Positions 48,801 to 57,059 of a stretch of DNA of 64,000 nt are shown here, piece after piece. Below the pieces are notes generated by a model. That model was not told where the DNA came from, did not search any database, and was given only the letters and a program-made list of their open reading frames with translations. Each line of letters begins with the position of its first letter. Positions within the stretch are counted from its first letter, which is position 1. The stretch comes from Cytophagales bacterium (GTDB taxonomy: Bacteria; Bacteroidota; Bacteroidia; Cytophagales; Cyclobacteriaceae): assembly GCA_033344775.1 (NCBI GenBank), contig JAWPMT010000005.1, positions 372,001 through 436,000 on the forward strand. The letters run 5' to 3'. The position numbers and the translations under genes were made by a program.

Positions 48801-51800
48801 AGTATAGATTACATAAGCCAGGTCTTTTCCGGTAATCTCGACGGAAGATGGCTTTTCGTCATTTGAATCAATCTTATCCAGGTCCCTGTCCAGGTCGATT
48901 ACTTCCGGTGAAATGGACATGAAAGACTGTATATGGCTCTTTCTTGTAATAATTACCTGTAATGCTGCGTCTTCAATCAGGGTAGTTTTGCGATCATCAG
49001 GGAAAGACGGATCAATAGGAATATAGGTGCCTCCTGATTTTAGGATTCCCAATATGCTGGGAATCAACTGCAGTTCCCGATCAAGCATTAATCCGACCAT
49101 ATCACCCTTTTTAGTCCCTTTTGCTTTTTGCAGATAGGAAGCGAGCTTATCTGATCGTTGATCAAGTTCTTTGTAGGTCATCCTGTCATCGCCGATGGTG
49201 ATGGCCAGGGTATCAGGGTTTTGAGCTACCTGTTTTCTAAACAGAGATAAGACAGTTTCTGATGAATCATAATCAGTTCCTGTAGCATTGAACTCATGTA
49301 GTAATTTTTGATGCTCTGCCGTGGTATTAATATCAATTTTTGATATGTCAGTTGAAGTGTCAGAAGTGATTTGTTCAATGATTTGATTTAAATGAACCAG
49401 TACATTTCTGATGGTGACACCATCGAATTTATTGGCATTATAATCAATCTTAATTCGAGTCTCCTTTGCCGGGGTGATTTCGATTGTCAAGTCGTAATTT
49501 GTCTGTTCGAATACCTCCGCATCAGCCACTTTAAAATCCTCTGATGTATCAAGACTTTCAGTTACAGGATAATTCTCAAATACCATAAGATGGTCAAACA
49601 ATCCGTTATCCAACTCACTGGAAGACTGTGTTTCTGACAAGAGACTAAAATGATGTTTTTCGCTTTCTATTGCTCCTTCCTGCACTTTATTTAGCAACTC
49701 ACCAATGGAGCAACCTTCATCAAAACTTATCCTTACTGGGACAGTATTGATAAATAGCCCTATCATCGTTTCAACATGCTCCAACTCTGCCGGACGCCCG
49801 GATACCACTGATCCAAACACCACATCATCAGTGTTGTTGTACTTGGCTAACAGTATAGCCCAGGCAGCCTGAAATATTGTGTTTAATGTTACCCCGTACT
49901 CACTGGAAAGCTGATGAAGTGACTTCATCACTTGCTGATCCAGGAACCATTCTTCAGACACTAAATGGTAAGGCAAAAGGTCAGAAATGGATAGTTCCTT
50001 TTGCGGTAATGTCGCTAGTTTATCATAAGAGGCCACATATTCTCTCCAATAGTCAGCAGATGCTTCTTTGTCTCTAGCCTCCAGCCACTTTATATAATTG
50101 GAATAAGGGTTAGCTATATCAGGCAAGGATGGCTCAATCTTATCAACATTACCTGCATAGATTGTTTTGAACTCATTAATTAAGATACTTAAGCACCACC
50201 CATCCATCAAAATATGATGTCTGCTCCAAATGAAAAAGTATTCATCTTTAGCGATTTTAATTACTGACAGGCGCATGAGCAGGTCCTTGCTCAGATCGAA
50301 TTTTCTAAGCTTTTCTTCTTGCTGAAATGCTGATATCACTGAATCTACAGACCGGCTTTTGACTTCCTCTTGAAGATCACGGTAATCAAAATCGATACTT
50401 CGTTCACTTAAAACGACCTGTAAAGGCCGATCATAGCCCTCATTTACAAACAGGGTCCTTAAAATGTCATGTCTGTCTATCAAGACATTCATGCTTTTTT
50501 CAACCAGGCTTACGTCCAGCGTTCCTTTAAGCCTATAGGTCAACTGCGAAAAATAGTTGTTTGACTCACTATTAAGCAACGAATGGTAAAGCATCCCTTC
50601 CTGCATCGGCGACAGAGGATAAATATCCTGAATATCATATTTCGCCTGTAGTACATCTAACTGGGCTATGGATAACTCTTTATAGATTAAATCGGAAGGA
50701 GTTAATTCTAACTTATTATACGAGCAGCAGAAATCTATAATTTCCTTTAAGCTTTCTTCGAACTGCTGCATGAACGCTGTTATCGTTTCTTCGTTGAATT
50801 GCTTTTGGCTGTAAGCAATAGTCATCTTCAACTTATCAGACTGGATTATTCCTGAAATGTCCCAATCATAATTGATGGTTTCCGTATTTGCCACCGTGTT
50901 TCCTCTGCCCTCATTAGCTACCGAATAAGATCGACCGCTCGTATCAGCACCAAATTGACCTAAATAATTAAATACTATCTGTGAATTTCCAGCAAGCTGT
51001 TCTGTTTGATCATCGCTCTCTGGAGCATAATATTTGCCCAGTAAGTAATCGAGTCCATTATTAGGAACTTTTGCCAGCGCTTCTTTAATACATTTGATCT
51101 GATAAGCTAAATCACCATCCATTTTTTCCAGGATCACTGGATAGATAGTAGTGAACCAACCGACTGTTCGACTTACATTCGTTCCGTTTATCTCTTCTCT
51201 GCCATGACTTTCCAGGTCCACCTGCACTTTACTGTGGCCATATCTCATGGATACACTTAACAACAATGCGGTCAGGAGGATATCATTGATCTGGGTATTA
51301 AATGATGGGTGTACTTCCTTTAATAATTGCCTAGTTGCTTCGCTGGTTAACGTAAATGAAGCATATCGTCTATCAACTCCGGTATTACTTCCTTCATGAT
51401 GGTCCTTCGGTATCCGGCTTATGTTTTTAGCATCAAAACTTTTCCAATAGGCATTTGCCTCATTGAATTGATCTCCTTTCATGTATTCATGCAGGTGTCC
51501 TGACCAGGAGAGAAATGAATCAGTCTTACCCGGCAAGGTCAGTGATTCATCGCTGTTTATCTGTTGGTATAGACCTTCAATGTCTTCAAACAAAATACGC
51601 CATGATACGCCATCTACCACCAAATGATGAATTACAATGAGTAATCGGCTACCTTTTTCCAGGTGGAACAAACCAACCTTCATCAGTGGGCCTTGCTCCA
51701 GATTGATCCCAGCTTGTATTTGATTACTAATTTCCAATAAAGACGCTTCGGTTTCTACCCCTTGATCTTTCAGGTCATATGCTTCAACCGAAACAGGTAA

Positions 51801-54800
51801 GTCTGTATTGAGGTTTTCCTGGATCAGCACTTCATCTTCACTTCTAAACACCATCCGTAGTGCATCATGGTGTTCCTGAAGTTTCCTGAAGATCTCACGT
51901 ATGTTTTCAATTGAACCCTCCTCCTCAAAACTGAGCATTACTGCTTGGTTGTAATGGTGTTTGGCTTGGACCGGACCTTCAAAAAACCAACGCTGAATAG
52001 GCGTCAAATAGGCTTTACCGATAATGGTAGATTGATCAGATATAACCTCTAATGGCTTCAGTATGGTGGCCAGTTGTTTAATGGTTTGATGCACAAAAAT
52101 GTTATGCACTGACAGCTCATAGCCTTCACCTCGAATTCTTGAACATATCTGTATGGATTTAATGGAGTCACCACCCACAGAAAAGAAGTTATCGGTTGTT
52201 CCGATTTGATCAATACCCAATACGCTTGCCCATACTTCTGCCAGGAGTTTTTCCTCCCTGGTTTGTGGTGCTACATACTGGTCTTGTATTTTAATTTCCG
52301 GATCAGGCAATGCATCTTTATCTAATTTCCCATTGACCGTCAACGGCACCTCATTCAGATGAACAAAGTATGAGGGTATCATGTAATCGGGCAGCTTCCC
52401 AGATAGAAAGCCTCTTATTGTTTCAATATCGATTGTCTCTTGAGATACGTAGTAAGCGGTCAGGAAGGTGTGATCCTGGTTTTCTTTCATGATAACAACC
52501 GCTTCTTTGACAGCTGGATAGAGATTCAATTGATTCTCTATTTCACCCAACTCTATTCTGAAACCCCGGAGTTGAACCTGATGATCAGCTCTACCGAGAT
52601 ACTCAAGGTCTCCTGAGCTTAAAACCCGAGCCAGATCACCGGTTCGATATAGCCTTTTGTCTGAATCATATGGACTTTGAATGAATTTTTCGTTCGTTAG
52701 CTGCTCTTTCCCCAAATAACCTCTGGAAACACCTGCTCCTCCTACGTATAATTCTCCGATGACTCCATAAGGGACCGGGTTCATGTGTTTATCAAACACA
52801 AATGCTGATAAAGTAGGGAGCGGTTTACCTATATCACTGATGTTGTTTTCAATTTCTTTCTCAGTTATTTCTTTATAGGTCACGTGAACAGAGACCTCTG
52901 TAATCCCATACATGTTGACCAGCTTAACTTCGGGATACCTTAATCGCCAGTCCTTCAACCTGCCCGGGACGAGTGCTTCTCCACCGAAAATCACATGACG
53001 TAAGCTTAGCCCGGCTTCAGGTTCAGATAGCTCTTCCTGAATAAGGTTGTAAAATGCACTTGGTGTCTGATTAAGGATAGTAACCTTTTCCTTCTTTAGA
53101 ATATTATGGTAGGCTTGTGTATCTCTCGCTACCATTTTAGGTATAATGATGAGTTTCCCTCCAAACAGCAGTGCTCCAAAAATTTCCCAAACGCTAAAAT
53201 CAAACGAATGGCTATGGAACATCGTCCAGACATCATCACTTTGAAAGGTGAATGGAACCTCATCACTGAAGAATAATCTTACAATATTTCTATGCTCAAC
53301 CATAACCCCTTTCGGGTTTCCTGTAGTACCGGAAGTATAGATGACATAGCACAGATCTGTAGGTTCATTTATGCTATCAATTTCAGGTACCTGATCGGTT
53401 TTTTCTTGTACTTCATCGATGAAGATCGTCTCAAGGTTATATACCAGGCCTGCTTCGAACTCCTTTTTAGTTAACAGCAGCTTGGTTCCACTATTTTCAA
53501 GCAGGTATTTTATCCGTTCCTCGGGATAGTCATAATCGATTGGCAAGTAGGCGCCTCCGGATTTTAAGATCGCCAATAATCCAATTATGAACTCAATCGA
53601 ACGGTCAGTCATCAATCCGACGACATCATTTGCTTTCACTCCCTTGCTCCTTAGCAAAAGTGCCAATTGGGTAGATTCCTTATCCAATTGCGCATAGTCC
53701 ATGGTTCGATCCTCGTATTTCAGCGCTAATTGATGGGGAGTTTTTTCCACTTGTGCTGAAAACAAGTCTATCAGTGTTTTGTCCTTGGGATAATTTATAT
53801 CTCCAAAATCCAGGTCTTGTAATAAACGGTCGTGCTCCTGCGAATCTGCAAGTATGTCGATATCACAAATTTTGGTATCTGCATTAATAATTACCGCAGA
53901 TACTATTTTCTCAAAATAGGTGATAAATCTTTCTATAGACTCCCGCTTAAAGAGTGCGGTAGAATATTCAAAAGTCAGAAAGATCTGGTCATCTACTTCA
54001 CTTCCCAAAAAGTTAATATCAAACTTCGCCGTGGGATGTTCTCGCTTGTACGATTCTACCTCAATCCCTGGTATCTCGAGTTCGGACTTTTTATAGTTCT
54101 GGTAAGCAAAAGTTATGTCGAATAAGGGATTACGACCAGCATCTCTTTGAACTTTTAGTTCCTCAATTAATTCTTCATAAGGATAATCCTGATGCTCTAT
54201 GCTGGCAAGCACATTATCTTTTACTGACAGCAAAAACTCTTTGAAGGAAAGGTTTCCTTTCGGGTAGTTACGCAATGGCAATGTAGTGACAAACATGCCA
54301 ATCAAGTCTTCCAGATCAATGTGTTGATGTCGACCGGCTACGGGTCCCCCGATCACTATATCTTCCTGGCCACTCAACTTGCTTAATAAAACATTGAACA
54401 TGGAGAAAACAACCATGAACATGGTCGCTCCTTCTTCTTCAGCAATGCTTTTTAATTTACTGGTTTCCGAAGCACCTAATTCAAAATGAAGTTTATTGGC
54501 CTTATCTGCCTTTACTGTAGGTCTTGTAAAGTCAATCGGTAATTCGAGTGTTTCAGGAAGCTCGGCATACTGTCTGAGCCAATAATCTTTCTGTTTTGCT
54601 ATTGTTGTTTGTTGTTCTTCGAGGTGCCTCCATTCGGCAAAATCTCGGTAATTCAACTTCAATTCGGGCAGCTTTTGTTCTGTATAAGCCGCCATGAATT
54701 CTTGAATAAGAACGGTTTGTGAAACACCGTCCATGATAATGTGATGGGCATCCAGGATCAAAAGTTGTTTTTGAGGGGCGAACTCAATCACACCTATCCT

Positions 54801-56942
54801 AATCAATGGATCTACACTTAAATCAAAGGGCTGAACAAATTTGTCCACTTCTTTGTCCAGGTCATTCTCCGTTGATTCAAGGTATTTGATTTCGAAATCA
54901 ATTTTATCCTTGATTTTTTGAACGGGCTTACCATCTAATACTTCGAAGTTGGTTCGAAAGCTTTCGTGTCGTTCTACAAGTTTATTGACCGCCTTATTTA
55001 GTTTACTTCTATCTAATGCTCCATAAAGCTTAACAATCAATTGCAAATTGTAGGCTGTGGATTCTTGATCGAATTGATGTAGAAAGAACAACCGTTTTTG
55101 AACTGAGGTAATGGGATAATGATCTGCTACTTTCGCTTTCGGTATCGTTATTTTATTGTTCTTATTCGCCGATTCAATGAATGCAGCCTGTTTTTTGATC
55201 GTAGGGTTTTTGAACAACTCACCTAAAGAAATTCTGACATCATAAGCGTTATTGATCTTACTGATCAACGTCATGATGGTGAGAGAATTCCCTCCTATTT
55301 CATGAAAAATATCCTCTACTGAGATTTCTTTCTCTCCAAGGATCTCCTTCCATATCTTAAGAACTTCTTCTTCTATTTTGTTAGAGGGAGCAATGACCGC
55401 CCTGTCACTGATCAAAAGATTATGTAAGGCCTTGTAGTCAATTTTGCCAGTGGCCAGTAATGGGAATTTATCTACCTCAATAATCTTTGAGGGAACCATG
55501 TATTTTGGCAAGTGGTCTTGTGCATATTGTTGAATCTTTTGCTTAAAACCGGAACCCGACCATAGTTCTTTTCCAATGGTAAATGCGATCAAAGATTCAT
55601 CTCCATTTTCTTCTGCATGGACCCTTACAACCACATTTTTAAGCCAGTTCGAGCTCAGAAGAACATTCTCGATCTCATCTATTTCAATTCTAATACCCCT
55701 TAATTTGATCTGTCGATCTTTCCTCCCAATTAATTCGATGTTGTTGTCAGTCAATAGCCTGGCCTGATCACCCGTTCTGAATGCCTGTCTGCCAGCGTAG
55801 TTGCCTGATTCGATTTGCACAAACTTTTGTTCGTTAAGCTCCGGTACATTCAAATAGCCTTTGGTCAGAAAATCCGAAATGATATATAATTCACCAGGCA
55901 CGAGTTTATTACAGGGTTTAACACCATTTTTTGTAATTAATAGTATTGCACCATCTATTGGTTGACCTATAGGAATTCTTGACTTTCTGGCATCAGCTGG
56001 TAAAATCCTGTGGAAGGACTGAATCATGGTGGCTTCAGTAGTGCCGTACATATTGACAAGCTGTATGCGGTCATCAAATACAGTATACCAATTGATCAAT
56101 TCTGCCGGGTTTATCTTTTCACCGGACATGAGCACATATTTCAGCTTCGTATAATTATCAGTTGTTACTGCCTCATTATTGATAATACGAAACAGGCTGG
56201 GCACACAATGAATAAAGCTGACTTCAGACTCGTCTAACCATGGCATTAGTTTTTCAGACACATAAAAGTCTTCCCTTTCAGGCGGTATACAAATGGTTCC
56301 TCCAGCGAAGAGAGGCGTAAATATGTCTCGGAGAAAAGCATCGAAATACGGACTAACAAATTGGCTGAATTTGCTATTTTCATCAATGTCAAACTCCTTA
56401 ATCTCCCACTGAATGAACTGTAATAAACTACCGTTTTTGCCAATAATACCTTTTGGGGTTCCCGTCGATCCGGATGTAAAATAAACGTATAGGCTGTCCT
56501 CCGCATCATATTCGGGGTAATCGATATCACCCGTATCTCCAAGGGAGTCATCGTCAAGAATCTCCTTCAAACAGAAGTTATTAGCAGGCCACCATTCCTT
56601 TTCTGATTGTGTTTCTGACAAGCTATCCGACGAGATCAAATACGCTAATTGCAAATCATCCGCCATGGAAGATAGTCTACTCTCTGGTAAAGAGCTGTCG
56701 ATCAATACGAAAACACATCTGGCATTGATTACTCCAATGACCGTACTAATGATATCGACTCTGTTGTCAAGCAGGATTCCAACGATCGTTTCCTTCTCTA
56801 GTTTTTGTTTCAATAAGAACGATGTAACCTTATCGGCTTTACGATGAATTTCTGAATAAGATATGGCCTTAGAATCCACTTCAATAGCTGTTCTTTGGGC
56901 ATGATCAACTAGGCTTTTAATCAGTTTATTCTGAAAAGACAT
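38433..56942 (-). CDS. Giant NRPS: A-T / C-A(Thr)-T-E / C-A(Asn)-T / C-A(Gly)-T / Cy-A(Cys)[Ox]-T / C
   Basis: 6169 residues. Approximate layout: A1 1-500, T1 near 550 (GGNSL); C2 600-1040 (HHIIMDG near 734), A2 to 1560, T2 near 1589 (GGDSI), E 1640-2085 (HHLVVDGVS near 1772); C3 2100-2540 (HHILMDG near 2244), A3, T3 near 3102; C4 3160-3600 (HHIISDG near 3286), A4, T4 near 4142; Cy5 4200-4640 (DALIMDAGS near 4337), A5 split by an oxidase at about 5107-5550, T5 near 5650; C6 5714-6169. Pocket readings by eye: A1 D-A-R-H-L-S-M-M-I-K (unassigned, resembles the A domain of the preceding NRPS); A2 DFWNIGMVHK, the classical Thr code; A3 DLTKIGEVGK, Asn; A4 DILQMGMVWK, Gly-like; A5 DLYNMSLIWK, Cys. 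The protein begins with an A domain and ends with an orphan C, so both ends are split modules. The expected product segment is X, D-Thr, Asn, Gly, thiazole. No thioesterase. Confidence 0.97.
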   Translation of the reverse strand: MSFQNKLIKSLVDHAQRTAIEVDSKAISYSEIHRKADKVTSFLLKQKLEKETIVGILLDNRVDIISTVIGVINARCVFVLIDSSLPESRLSSMADDLQLAYLISSDSLSETQSEKEWWPANNFCLKEILDDDSLGDTGDIDYPEYDAEDSLYVYFTSGSTGTPKGIIGKNGSLLQFIQWEIKEFDIDENSKFSQFVSPYFDAFLRDIFTPLFAGGTICIPPEREDFYVSEKLMPWLDESEVSFIHCVPSLFRIINNEAVTTDNYTKLKYVLMSGEKINPAELINWYTVFDDRIQLVNMYGTTEATMIQSFHRILPADARKSRIPIGQPIDGAILLITKNGVKPCNKLVPGELYIISDFLTKGYLNVPELNEQKFVQIESGNYAGRQAFRTGDQARLLTDNNIELIGRKDRQIKLRGIRIEIDEIENVLLSSNWLKNVVVRVHAEENGDESLIAFTIGKELWSGSGFKQKIQQYAQDHLPKYMVPSKIIEVDKFPLLATGKIDYKALHNLLISDRAVIAPSNKIEEEVLKIWKEILGEKEISVEDIFHEIGGNSLTIMTLISKINNAYDVRISLGELFKNPTIKKQAAFIESANKNNKITIPKAKVADHYPITSVQKRLFFLHQFDQESTAYNLQLIVKLYGALDRSKLNKAVNKLVERHESFRTNFEVLDGKPVQKIKDKIDFEIKYLESTENDLDKEVDKFVQPFDLSVDPLIRIGVIEFAPQKQLLILDAHHIIMDGVSQTVLIQEFMAAYTEQKLPELKLNYRDFAEWRHLEEQQTTIAKQKDYWLRQYAELPETLELPIDFTRPTVKADKANKLHFELGASETSKLKSIAEEEGATMFMVVFSMFNVLLSKLSGQEDIVIGGPVAGRHQHIDLEDLIGMFVTTLPLRNYPKGNLSFKEFLLSVKDNVLASIEHQDYPYEELIEELKVQRDAGRNPLFDITFAYQNYKKSELEIPGIEVESYKREHPTAKFDINFLGSEVDDQIFLTFEYSTALFKRESIERFITYFEKIVSAVIINADTKICDIDILADSQEHDRLLQDLDFGDINYPKDKTLIDLFSAQVEKTPHQLALKYEDRTMDYAQLDKESTQLALLLRSKGVKANDVVGLMTDRSIEFIIGLLAILKSGGAYLPIDYDYPEERIKYLLENSGTKLLLTKKEFEAGLVYNLETIFIDEVQEKTDQVPEIDSINEPTDLCYVIYTSGTTGNPKGVMVEHRNIVRLFFSDEVPFTFQSDDVWTMFHSHSFDFSVWEIFGALLFGGKLIIIPKMVARDTQAYHNILKKEKVTILNQTPSAFYNLIQEELSEPEAGLSLRHVIFGGEALVPGRLKDWRLRYPEVKLVNMYGITEVSVHVTYKEITEKEIENNISDIGKPLPTLSAFVFDKHMNPVPYGVIGELYVGGAGVSRGYLGKEQLTNEKFIQSPYDSDKRLYRTGDLARVLSSGDLEYLGRADHQVQLRGFRIELGEIENQLNLYPAVKEAVVIMKENQDHTFLTAYYVSQETIDIETIRGFLSGKLPDYMIPSYFVHLNEVPLTVNGKLDKDALPDPEIKIQDQYVAPQTREEKLLAEVWASVLGIDQIGTTDNFFSVGGDSIKSIQICSRIRGEGYELSVHNIFVHQTIKQLATILKPLEVISDQSTIIGKAYLTPIQRWFFEGPVQAKHHYNQAVMLSFEEEGSIENIREIFRKLQEHHDALRMVFRSEDEVLIQENLNTDLPVSVEAYDLKDQGVETEASLLEISNQIQAGINLEQGPLMKVGLFHLEKGSRLLIVIHHLVVDGVSWRILFEDIEGLYQQINSDESLTLPGKTDSFLSWSGHLHEYMKGDQFNEANAYWKSFDAKNISRIPKDHHEGSNTGVDRRYASFTLTSEATRQLLKEVHPSFNTQINDILLTALLLSVSMRYGHSKVQVDLESHGREEINGTNVSRTVGWFTTIYPVILEKMDGDLAYQIKCIKEALAKVPNNGLDYLLGKYYAPESDDQTEQLAGNSQIVFNYLGQFGADTSGRSYSVANEGRGNTVANTETINYDWDISGIIQSDKLKMTIAYSQKQFNEETITAFMQQFEESLKEIIDFCCSYNKLELTPSDLIYKELSIAQLDVLQAKYDIQDIYPLSPMQEGMLYHSLLNSESNNYFSQLTYRLKGTLDVSLVEKSMNVLIDRHDILRTLFVNEGYDRPLQVVLSERSIDFDYRDLQEEVKSRSVDSVISAFQQEEKLRKFDLSKDLLMRLSVIKIAKDEYFFIWSRHHILMDGWCLSILINEFKTIYAGNVDKIEPSLPDIANPYSNYIKWLEARDKEASADYWREYVASYDKLATLPQKELSISDLLPYHLVSEEWFLDQQVMKSLHQLSSEYGVTLNTIFQAAWAILLAKYNNTDDVVFGSVVSGRPAELEHVETMIGLFINTVPVRISFDEGCSIGELLNKVQEGAIESEKHHFSLLSETQSSSELDNGLFDHLMVFENYPVTESLDTSEDFKVADAEVFEQTNYDLTIEITPAKETRIKIDYNANKFDGVTIRNVLVHLNQIIEQITSDTSTDISKIDINTTAEHQKLLHEFNATGTDYDSSETVLSLFRKQVAQNPDTLAITIGDDRMTYKELDQRSDKLASYLQKAKGTKKGDMVGLMLDRELQLIPSILGILKSGGTYIPIDPSFPDDRKTTLIEDAALQVIITRKSHIQSFMSISPEVIDLDRDLDKIDSNDEKPSSVEITGKDLAYVIYTSGSTGKPKGVMIEHGSLLNYTNWASGYYLKGEPSTFGLYTSISFDLTVTSIFIPLTTSNKIIIYPGKDDGTRIKELVSSGDVDVLKLTPSHLKIIRDGAIDIPIPAKNKKLIVGGEELETSLARSIYDKFGGKVEIYNEYGPTEATVGCMIHRYSPEETLTSVPIGHPINNTQVYILDKDLHPVPLGATGELYVSGAGLSRGYLGNTSMTEERFISNPFVQGAIMYKTGDLARRHANDGMLYKGRTDDQVKVHGYRIELGEIAYQLSSHPQITDSVVVVRTEGEEGPDYLVGYYLSESELDSTLLVDYLSETLPTYMIPTFYVPMKSWPLTRNGKLDKKALPDPEKTGDLDYVAPSNNIETVLQGLWSDVLKIEPELISVHGNFHKMGGNSLTTLYLIGRIRKTFNVEISLSGIFEYPTIKEQAEYIQDKTGESEASIIKTQEAEHYPLSSPQKRVFFLHKFDPEALAYNMPQIVRLEGKPDRDKITDAFKKLIDRHESLRTSFETNGSEPVQFVSKDVTFEVDYIKADEDKVPATIQAFIRPFDLGIAPLMRVGLIETSSENSVLMVDTHHIISDGVSQTIFIEEFMAIYKGEHEGLPKLRLNYKDFVQWQLEKAQQDKVAGQKDFWINQFSEMPEILNLPTDFSRPAVKDHSGEVVSFELAGEDLNRLKSIAESEGATMFMVMFSMFNMLLSKLTSHRDIVIGTPVAGRHQHPELENILGMFVNTLAVRTKFREDVSFLELLSLVKKNTLGCLDNQDYPYEELVDILNVKRDTSRNPLFDVMFMYQNYRKSELKIPGLTLKQFDSKRIRSSFDVTMVVLESSEKLVVNFEYATSLFRKETVEKFMGYFRTMMSEVMRNDQIKLADIQVISDAEKDDLIHAFNDTKLDFDTNSTIHQLFEEQVARHPHHPAIVFEGESLTYQELNNLSNQLSRKLLAHLDGKEEVLIGIMMDRSVELVASMLAVLKAGCAYIPIDPEYPAERINFIIQDSKMKIILTGNSSQPVSDRLSNDVVSIDVASKELTEQSEEPVDVHVSPSNLAYLIYTSGSTGNPKGVMVEHRNVINFVHGIINRISIPEDFSMLSLTTASFDIFVLESILPLLNGSKIVLASSTDQKNTRNLSTLIKDQKVDGVQITPSHLKLLLSNGEGDALKDIKLLMVGGEEFPVNLLNDIRNYYSGKIYNMYGPTETTVWSAVKDLTDATSVNIGTPIANTIIRILDNKGRLQPIGIPGELSIGGKGVARGYWDRGRLTKERFIKDPVENEEIIYKTGDLAKWLPNGDIQFLGRVDNQVKISGYRIELGEIESQLLQNRWIEEAAVVVKDKNDDKFLAAYYTSEKELETAELRAFLIDCLPAYMVPTHFVQLDELPLTPNGKLDRKALPDPEIKISDEFIAASNNTEKELVRIWSEVLTIGEDAISTNSSFFELGGHSILAIKLLNEIQNSFGVNLTLPAFFKDPSIKAISKLITQGSEEQEVLPQILTDEKQRYESFPLTGVQQAYWIGRKNIFEYGNVGTHIYSESYVEELDVERFNKALQLLIDRHEMLRMVVTEQGEQKILKEVSRYEAKVLDLNKYSEEDGQKLFDLLRDELSHQVFSGEKWPLFDIRITIFKDGTYKVHSSLDALIMDAGSLIILFNDFKKLYLDIDAALPPINISFRDYILTELKLRETNLFDKSKKYWLDRIEHFPLAPELPLNQNKDTNSDHSFERHGSYLPKQKWNNLQDKAKKLGVTPTVLLLGCFSEVLKVWSKSAHFTLNLTLFNRIPFHQDVDKILGDFTSLTLLEVDNRGDNTFSNRLKGIQDRMWEDLEHKYFSGVEVLRELSRHHGNTVFVPIVVTSTLGIGDENKEVVEEDLSEKDEKKLNYAITQTPQVWIDVQLMENSKGLYFNWDSIKGLFPDGLIGVMFEAYKTLLNELSESEILFEAKSLIPLPQQQAQQRTAINNTVGEIPKKLLHEIFREKAKEQKDAIAIETNNKHLTYGELHLLSNQIGHELRNAGAQPNQLIAVVMDKCWEQVAAAFGVLYAGAAYLPIDADLPLERIQLLLEQGEVDILLTTPEIKNRIDFPDSKKVIEITEDFQGDSLNDELSDIQSAEDLAYVIFTSGSTGTPKGVMIDHRGAVNTVLDINERFNVTEKDKAFGLSSLSFDLSVYDIFGLLAAGGSVFIPDKGDLKSPEKWLHYVQTYHITIWNSVPALMQMMIDYSQDWEAHLPLRLVMMSGDWIPVGLPERITHRCPESAIISLGGATEASIWSIFFPIDKVEDHWKSIPYGKPLKNQQFHVLKPDLSDCPTHVAGDIYIGGIGLAKGYWKDKAKTDASFIIHPDTKDRLYKTGDLGRYLADGNIEFLGREDSQVKIQGYRIELGEIEEALKNHEDIQDAVAIATNAGGQAKRLVAYVVGKESNVNPDDNIGVAETVSSKVISDSVERKLFKMSKPGLRAFDPEAVSVLLPSIEESKKLQLRTRSSFNKSFIEDGLTLNDLGQMLEGLIQHTSPELILPKYYYPSAGSLYPVQAYLHVKENKVSGLQRGYYYYHPEHHRLYLVNPCHEEYLSDTDHSSVSLFLVGDLRAIAPLYGDLAEGFCHQEAGHMANLLINLFNEKLAWTPQELIHDTDLHEKFSLDPEHIIIQGFSGGRVSEKSADDLVSSPFGETKNGKMVHASIQLPESELNKTCSFSHLYRKSYRTYLNDALSLDDLSFLLKSALAGSNSPLFGAEGLGLFLYAKPGKVQSLEGGYYQYQPATSSLKLLTPCKSAMDVFSGNDMIYENGGFGLFITGKNSAHSELTSGYLAQAMMNLSPSRKIGLCIAGTVNQSRLTEALHLSSDTSVVYSLLGGVIAEDQIEAVEKYEQIDNGSLEQSIKDFLRSYLPEYMIPSQFIQLDKVPLSSNGKVNRKALPAPKSQKKNEYELPSTAVEKELAKIWAEVLEIEQQEISLESDFFQLGGHSILAIQMINKLNAVHGIQFGIEDIFVSSDLKTFSNIIQNKLRDNDHKSEPTFKILPAEKREYYPISFAQRRIIYSQLMFKTETSYNSTSVFLIEGKLQLEQLEKAFQSLTERYEILRTSFHFINGSPVQKVNASVPIKILTKDLRNIKDESGIEKMMEDEIDHFIQPFELTVAPLFRIAVVAIEEAKWGLLFDIEHSIMDKASHDIINQDFIKIMSGEELEPVKVHYKDFALWQNKNYAKLNAQSKQRQHWLNEFKTDVEPLNLPTDYPRSEITSYEAEEYEFFMGKHRTSDLTKLSKDKDVTMYTLMLTVFKVMLHKLTKQNDICIGMPYLDRDHTLLEDMVGVLLNTLVIRSYPNGTTRFSEYLNEVKDTMIKAISNGGYPYEMLLDEIKYQRIKGRNPLFDILFNSRTLTSGQGQQNGKPQGSSEQQFSPYKIPNKATAFDLSVLLQIVDGDIQLTIQYKTDLFERSTVKYFMDEYTSLLDQIIESQELMLDEYLIFDHNKGASNKIKIVNTH
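40290..41620 (-). other. FMN-dependent oxidase inserted in the Cys A domain
   Basis: After the A8 region (VKIQGYRIELGE) and before the A10 motif (NGKVNRKAL) the Cys-activating domain is interrupted by about 440 residues with YYPSAGSLYPVQAYL, GYYYYHPEHHRLYL and a second similar half (GYYQYQPATSSLKLL). This is the McbC/SagB-like nitroreductase-fold oxidase found between A8 and A10 in thiazole-making modules such as those for epothilone and bleomycin. It should oxidise thiazoline to thiazole. The two tandem nitroreductase-like halves fit the usual size of this insertion. Confidence 0.9.
43020..44345 (-). other. Heterocyclization (Cy) domain
   Basis: Opens with FPLTGVQQAYWIGR, a Cy-type first motif, and replaces HHxxxDG by DALIMDAGS, the DxxxxDxxS motif that defines Cy domains. 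It is paired with a Cys-coded A domain. It should condense Cys with the upstream Gly and cyclodehydrate to a thiazoline. Confidence 0.93.
50690..52030 (-). other. Epimerization domain of the Thr module
   Basis: Follows a GGDSI-type carrier, the form usual before E domains. It shows AYLTPIQRWFFE, HHLVVDGVSWRIL, ESHGREE, RTVGWFTTIYPV and VFNYLGQFG, the standard E-domain series. The next domain opens with YPLSPMQEGMLYHS, the D-donor C subtype. Together these predict that the Thr unit is passed on as D-(allo-)Thr. This is the only E domain in the window. Confidence 0.92.
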
Positions 56943-56983
56943 GGTATGATTTTATCTTAAGTAATTATAATTTTTTTCTAAAT

Positions 56984-57001
56984 GAGCGATTGTTATTGCT
57001 C
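56984..57001. other. Imperfect stem-loop upstream of the giant NRPS
   Basis: On the coding strand the sequence is GAGCAAT-AACA-ATCGCTC, 7-base arms with one mismatch and a 4-base loop, between the asparagine synthetase stop and the ATG of the 6169-residue NRPS. No T-run follows on the coding strand, so it is not a standard terminator. It could be an mRNA stability or processing hairpin, or chance. Confidence 0.3.
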
Positions 57002-57059
57002 TTTGATGATCAGAAATGGAGGCTGATCTGGTAGTAATCCTGATGACTTTAAAAGAGAA